In this document: piece by piece, positions 61,168 through 64,000 of the stretch
Layout of the letters: the number at the start of each line of letters is the position of its first letter
How positions within the stretch are numbered: the first letter of the stretch is position 1
From: JBAXTZ01 sp041666525
GTDB taxonomy: Bacteria; Bacillota; Negativicutes; JBAXTZ01
Assembly (NCBI GenBank): GCA_041666525.1
Contig: JBAYGT010000003.1
Span: forward strand, 86,624 to 150,623
Reading direction: 5' to 3'
DNA length: 64,000 nucleotides
Notes under the pieces: model-generated
Database searches by the model: none
Seen by the model: the letters and a program-made list of their open reading frames with translations, nothing else
What the model was told of the DNA's origin: nothing
Made by a program: the position numbers and the translations under genes

Positions 61168-62259
61168 ATGAAAAGACCTGTAAAAATAGGAATACTAACG
61201 GCCGGTGGCGATTGTCCGGGGTTGAATCCGGTTATCCGCGCGTTGGTTAGGACTTTATTGGCCGAAGGCGTAGAAACTGTAGGAATTAAAAACGGATTTA
61301 AAGGACTTATCGACTGTGACTTTATGCCGCTTGATGAAAAATCTGTAGAGAAAATATTGGCGCTCGGCGGTACGATTTTGGGCAGCGATAATCGTACTAA
61401 TCCTTTTGAATATCCGGTTATTGAGGATGGTAAAAAAGTTAAGGTTGATATGACGCAAGTTATTGTCGAGAATCTTAAGCGTCATGAAATTGAAGTGTTA
61501 GTGTGCACCGGTGGTGACGGAACCTTGACGGTTGCCGGTAAGTTGAGCGAAGCCGGTATCAAAATTGTGGCTGTGCCAAAAACTATTGATAATGATATTC
61601 CTGGTACAGAGCGGACTTTCGGTTTCGATACTGCTGTTGCAATCGCAACCGAGGCTTTGGAGCGGTTGCATACCACCGCGTGGTCGCACCACCGGATCAT
61701 GGTTTGCGAAGTAATGGGACGGACAGCTGGCTGGATTGCTTTACACGCCGGGATAGCCGGTGGTGCGGATATAATTTTGTTGCCGGAAATACCCTATAAA
61801 TTGGAAGTTATCGTTAAGAAAATTGAGGAGGCGCGTGCACAAGGCAAGTTGTATACAATTATTTGCGTCTCTGAAGGTGCTCATCAACTTGGCGGATCGG
61901 TATCTGTAGCGCGAATGGTAGAAGGAAGTGCTGAGTCCAAGCGTTTAGGTGGTATCGCCAATATTTTGGCGGCGGATCTGGAAGAAATAACTGGTGAAGA
62001 AGCGCGTGCTTGTATTTTGGGACATACCCAGCGCGGTGGTGACCCGACAGCGTTTGACCGGATTCTTTCTACCCGTTATGGCGCCGAAGCCGCACGTTGT
62101 GTTTTGGATGGTGATTTTGACCAGATGGTGGCGTTAAAACAAAACAAAGTTGTACGGTTGCCGATATCGTTCGTTGCCGGAAAGACTCGTACCGTGCCAG
62201 TAGACGATGAGTTGGTATTCGATGCTCGTTCAATTGGTGTTTGTTTTGGCGATTGTTAG
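61168..62259 (+). CDS. pfkA: 6-Phosphofructokinase (ATP-type/mixed clade)
   Basis: A 363-aa phosphofructokinase. Seen: TAGGDCPGLNPVIRAL, GGDGT at 115-119 (the glycine typical of ATP users), PKTIDND at 137-143 (the lysine typical of the PPi/mixed clade), and EVMGRTAGWIA. The combination belongs to the mixed-substrate subfamily, usually ATP-dependent. Co-transcribed with the preceding PPi-type enzyme, it would supply the irreversible glycolytic direction. Confidence 0.9.
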   Translation: MKRPVKIGILTAGGDCPGLNPVIRALVRTLLAEGVETVGIKNGFKGLIDCDFMPLDEKSVEKILALGGTILGSDNRTNPFEYPVIEDGKKVKVDMTQVIVENLKRHEIEVLVCTGGDGTLTVAGKLSEAGIKIVAVPKTIDNDIPGTERTFGFDTAVAIATEALERLHTTAWSHHRIMVCEVMGRTAGWIALHAGIAGGADIILLPEIPYKLEVIVKKIEEARAQGKLYTIICVSEGAHQLGGSVSVARMVEGSAESKRLGGIANILAADLEEITGEEARACILGHTQRGGDPTAFDRILSTRYGAEAARCVLDGDFDQMVALKQNKVVRLPISFVAGKTRTVPVDDELVFDARSIGVCFGDC

Positions 62260-62278
62260 TAATCAATAGGAGCTTGTA

Positions 62279-63094
62279 GTGGAGTATATTCAATCGATAA
62301 TTATTGGTATTGTGCAGGGATTGACCGAATTCTTGCCTGTGTCTTCAACCGGACATATGATTATTGTTGATCACTTGATTGACTTTAACAAAACTGTCGG
62401 TGCGGATACGGCGAAGCTTTTTGAAGTGTTTATACAGCTAGGTTCAATGCTTGCAGTGCTGATACTGTATTGGCCAAAGTTCCGGGCAATGGCAACAAAA
62501 GCGCGAATAGTTTCGACAAAGGGATTAACTGTTTGGCATGTTTTGGCTGGTATCGTTCCGGTTGGATTGGTGGGGCTAATAGCACATAAATATATCAAAT
62601 TATATTTATTTAGTCCATATACGGTGATCATTGGCTTGTTTGTGGGAGCGTTGATTATGCTGGCGGCGGAAAAATTAAATCCCCGTCCGAATACTACTGA
62701 TGTCGAACAGCTGACAATCAGACAAGCTTTCTATGTCGGTCTGTTCCAAATCTTTTCGCTGTGGCCTGGGTTTTCCCGTTCCGGATCGACGATTGCTGGC
62801 GGTTTGTTTTTTGGTTTGAACCGTACTGCAGCAGCAGAATTTTCCTTTATTATCGCGGTGCCGTTAATGTTCATGGCCTGTGGTTATGATATGTTGAAAA
62901 TGGTCGGACATTTGAGCGGCAATGGTATAATGGTGTTGACAGTTGGTTTTGTTACGGCGTTTGTATTTGCTTATATTTCGATAGTTTGGTTTATGAAATT
63001 CTTAAATCGGCATAAACTAGCGTCATTCGCATATTACCGGATTGTGTTGTCGGCAGTGGTATGGGGATTACTGATGCTGAAAGTAATTGATTGA
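62279..63094 (+). CDS. uppP: Undecaprenyl-diphosphatase UppP
   Basis: Recycles the carrier lipid by dephosphorylating undecaprenyl diphosphate. The 271-aa protein has about seven membrane helices, the (E/Q)-rich motif GIVQGLTEFLPVSSTGHMII and the PGxSRSGSTI motif (WPGFSRSGSTIAGGLFFGL). GTG 62279 follows AGGAGCTTGTA. It links to both peptidoglycan and polysaccharide genes of the window, since both use this lipid carrier. A terminator follows. Confidence 0.95.
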   Translation: MEYIQSIIIGIVQGLTEFLPVSSTGHMIIVDHLIDFNKTVGADTAKLFEVFIQLGSMLAVLILYWPKFRAMATKARIVSTKGLTVWHVLAGIVPVGLVGLIAHKYIKLYLFSPYTVIIGLFVGALIMLAAEKLNPRPNTTDVEQLTIRQAFYVGLFQIFSLWPGFSRSGSTIAGGLFFGLNRTAAAEFSFIIAVPLMFMACGYDMLKMVGHLSGNGIMVLTVGFVTAFVFAYISIVWFMKFLNRHKLASFAYYRIVLSAVVWGLLMLKVID

Positions 63095-63120
63095 AGCATT
63101 AACAAAAATACTAAACAGGT

Positions 63121-63147
63121 AAAGGCAGACGAAAGTCTGCCTTTTAG
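63121..63147 (+). terminator. Terminator after uppP
   Basis: AAAGGCAGAC (63121-63130) pairs perfectly with GTCTGCCTTT (63135-63144) over a GAAA tetraloop, followed by T residues. Confidence 0.88.
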
Positions 63148-63213
63148 TTTGCTAACAAAAAACTGTGGATTTCAAAAAACAGTCGGATATTACTTGAAAA
63201 AACGGAAAAACGA

Positions 63214-63242
63214 TTGACAAGCAGGTGGAGCTATAATATAAT
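63214..63242 (+). promoter_or_regulatory. Consensus promoter of the tRNA cluster
   Basis: TTGACA (63214-63219), exactly 17 bases, TATAAT (63237-63242): full consensus at both hexamers, as expected for stable-RNA genes. Confidence 0.9.
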
Positions 63243-63269
63243 ACGTTTTGTCTCCAAAGCAGGAGCGCC

Positions 63270-63345
63270 GCTGGCGTAGCTCAATTGGCAGAGCAGCTGA
63301 TTTGTAATCAGCAGGTTGGGGGTTCAATTCCTCTCGCCAGCTCCA
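63270..63345 (+). tRNA. tRNA-Thr(TGT)
   Basis: Cloverleaf with acceptor GCTGGCG/CGCCAGC, T-loop GGTTCAATTCC and an encoded CCA end. The anticodon loop TTTGTAA between GCTGA and TCAGC gives TGT, reading ACA. Confidence 0.93.
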
Positions 63346-63352
63346 GCACACT

Positions 63353-63437
63353 GGAAGGGTTCCCGAGTGGCTAAAGGGAGCAGACTGTAAATCTGCCGGC
63401 TTCGCCTTCGCTGGTTCGAATCCAGCCCCTTCCACCA
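63353..63437 (+). tRNA. tRNA-Tyr(GTA)
   Basis: Class II tRNA with a long variable arm; acceptor GGAAGGG/CCCTTCC, encoded CCA. The anticodon loop CTGTAAA between GCAGA and TCTGC gives GTA. Its GUN anticodon makes it a substrate for the tgt product. Confidence 0.93.
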
Positions 63438-63469
63438 TTTATATTTTTTCTCGTTTCATACCTTGTTAT

Positions 63470-63545
<76 letters not shown>

Positions 63546-63555
63546 AAGATTTAAC

Positions 63556-63578
63556 AGCACGTGAGTGCTTTCTTTTTT
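63556..63578 (+). terminator. Short hairpin plus T-tract inside the tRNA cluster
   Basis: AGCAC-GTGA-GTGCT followed by TTCTTTTTT. The 5-bp stem is short; it may partly terminate, or be a processing spacer, between tRNA-fMet and tRNA-Thr(GGT). Confidence 0.4.
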
Positions 63579-63597
63579 AGAGCCGAGAGTGGCAACC

Positions 63598-63673
63598 GCT
63601 GATGTAGCTCAGTCGGCAGAGCGTATCCTTGGTAAGGATAAGGTCACCGGTTCAATCCCGGTCATCAGCTCCA
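63598..63673 (+). tRNA. tRNA-Thr(GGT)
   Basis: Acceptor GCTGATG/CATCAGC, T-loop GGTTCAATCCC, encoded CCA. The anticodon loop TTGGTAA between TATCC and GGATA gives GGT, reading ACC/ACT. Second threonine isoacceptor of the cluster. Confidence 0.93.
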
Positions 63674-63674
63674 T

Positions 63675-63751
63675 GGCGGCGTAGCTCAGTTGGCTAGAGC
63701 AATCGGTTCATACCCGATGTGTCCGGGGTTCAAATCCCTGCGCCGCCACCA
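63675..63751 (+). tRNA. tRNA-Met(CAT), elongator
   Basis: Acceptor GGCGGCG/CGCCGCC, T-loop GGTTCAAATCC, encoded CCA. Anticodon loop TTCATAC gives CAT. The fully paired acceptor end and the body resemble elongator tRNA-Met of Bacillus rather than the initiator; a tRNA-Ile2 with lysidine is less likely. Confidence 0.88.
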
Positions 63752-63761
63752 ACTAGACTAA

Positions 63762-63787
63762 ACACCTCGCCTTTGCGAGGTTTTTTT
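63762..63787 (+). terminator. Terminator after the tRNA cluster
   Basis: CCTCGC (63765-63770), CTTT loop, GCGAGG (63775-63780), then seven T residues. Confidence 0.9.
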
Positions 63788-63789
63788 AT

Positions 63790-63818
63790 TTGCATTGTAT
63801 TTTTAGTTGTGCTACAAT
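63790..63818 (+). promoter_or_regulatory. Promoter of tuf
   Basis: TTGCAT (63790-63795), a 17-base spacer, TACAAT (63813-63818) with an extended -10 TG. It lies about 60 bases before the tuf start codon and just downstream of the tRNA terminator. Confidence 0.65.
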
Positions 63819-63879
63819 ACCTTCGTGATTTTCTATAGTTTAGAAATTTTTTTATATTCTTAAGGAGGCATCACTCGAA

Positions 63880-64000
63880 ATGGCAAAGAAGAAATTTGAG
63901 CGGAATAAGCCGCATGTAAACATTGGAACAATTGGCCACGTAGACCATGGTAAGACGACGTTGACGGCAGCGATTACGAAAGTATTGGCAGGCAAAGGAC
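63880..64000 (+). CDS. tuf: Elongation factor Tu, N-terminal part (cut by window end)
   Basis: GTPase delivering aminoacyl-tRNA to the ribosome. Only the first 40 codons are present. They read MAKKKFERNKPHVNIGTIGH followed by VDHGKTTLTAAIT, with the P-loop GHVDHGKT. RBS AAGGAGG precedes ATG 63880. A tRNA cluster just before tuf is a common bacterial arrangement. Confidence 0.97.
   Translation, partial: MAKKKFERNKPHVNIGTIGHVDHGKTTLTAAITKVLAGKG

Noticed and set aside
63190..63438. Minus-strand frame of 82 aa across two tRNA genes
   Set aside because: It is antisense to tRNA-Tyr and tRNA-Thr; such frames (GAGFEPAKAKP-type peptides) are a well-known artefact of tRNA genes.

Overview
The window reads as a chromosomal segment of a diderm Firmicute, most likely one of the Negativicutes. 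Firmicute traits are the dcw order with a DUF881 gene and a small-basic-protein gene before ftsZ, plus SepF and a YlbF-family gene. Diderm traits are an intimin-like inverse autotransporter, which needs an outer membrane, and a MurE with the DNPR motif of meso-diaminopimelate-adding enzymes. Base composition is moderately AT-rich throughout. I do not commit to a genus.

Layout. (1) 1-12.7 kb: division and cell-wall (dcw) cluster on the + strand: mraZ, rsmH, ftsL, murE, murF, mraY, murD, murG, murC, ftsQ, DUF881, sbp, ftsZ. It is preceded by a three- to four-box MraZ operator and closed by a terminator. ftsI, ftsW, ftsA and murB are missing from their usual places; murB (49.1 kb) and sepF (53.0 kb) lie further along. 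(2) 12.8-21.2 kb: an orphan PTS EIIC, tyrS, a three-gene cassette of two tandem ATP-grasp ligases plus an esterase, an orphan substrate-binding protein, trmL and an endonuclease IV-like TIM barrel. (3) 21.2-48.5 kb: a large surface-polysaccharide locus. Three minus-strand genes make UDP-glucuronate and UDP-galacturonate and load the first sugar on the lipid carrier. A divergent + strand series holds a Wzx flippase, a deacetylase-like protein, the inverse autotransporter, three GT4 glycosyltransferases, a WD40 protein, a Wzy-like polymerase, a Wzz/BY-kinase-like protein without its catalytic motifs, two large unrecognised proteins and a beta-helix protein. A convergent minus-strand operon encodes a zinc-ribbon/degenerate-GGDEF protein, a processive GT2 synthase and an HlyD-like protein. 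(4) 48.7-63.1 kb: housekeeping genes: ylbF-like, murB, cyanophycinase-like, MBL/beta-CASP, sepF, dnaE, pyk, tgt, two adjacent phosphofructokinases and uppP. (5) 63.2-64 kb: five tRNA genes behind a consensus promoter, then the start of tuf, cut by the window edge.

How it fits together. The dcw genes with murB and uppP cover most of the peptidoglycan precursor pathway and the carrier-lipid cycle, and SepF could take over the FtsZ-tethering role of the absent FtsA. The polysaccharide locus seems to combine a Wzx/Wzy route with a synthase-type route whose first gene keeps an RxxD motif in the position of the c-di-GMP inhibitory site. The best candidates for undescribed biology are that three-gene operon; the pair of large proteins at 38.8-42.0 kb, which may be catalytically dead dynamin-like proteins, with the nearby WD40 protein; and the ATP-grasp/ATP-grasp/esterase cassette. 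No gene-free stretch exceeds 300 bases; the longest (48465-48760) holds two inverted repeats.
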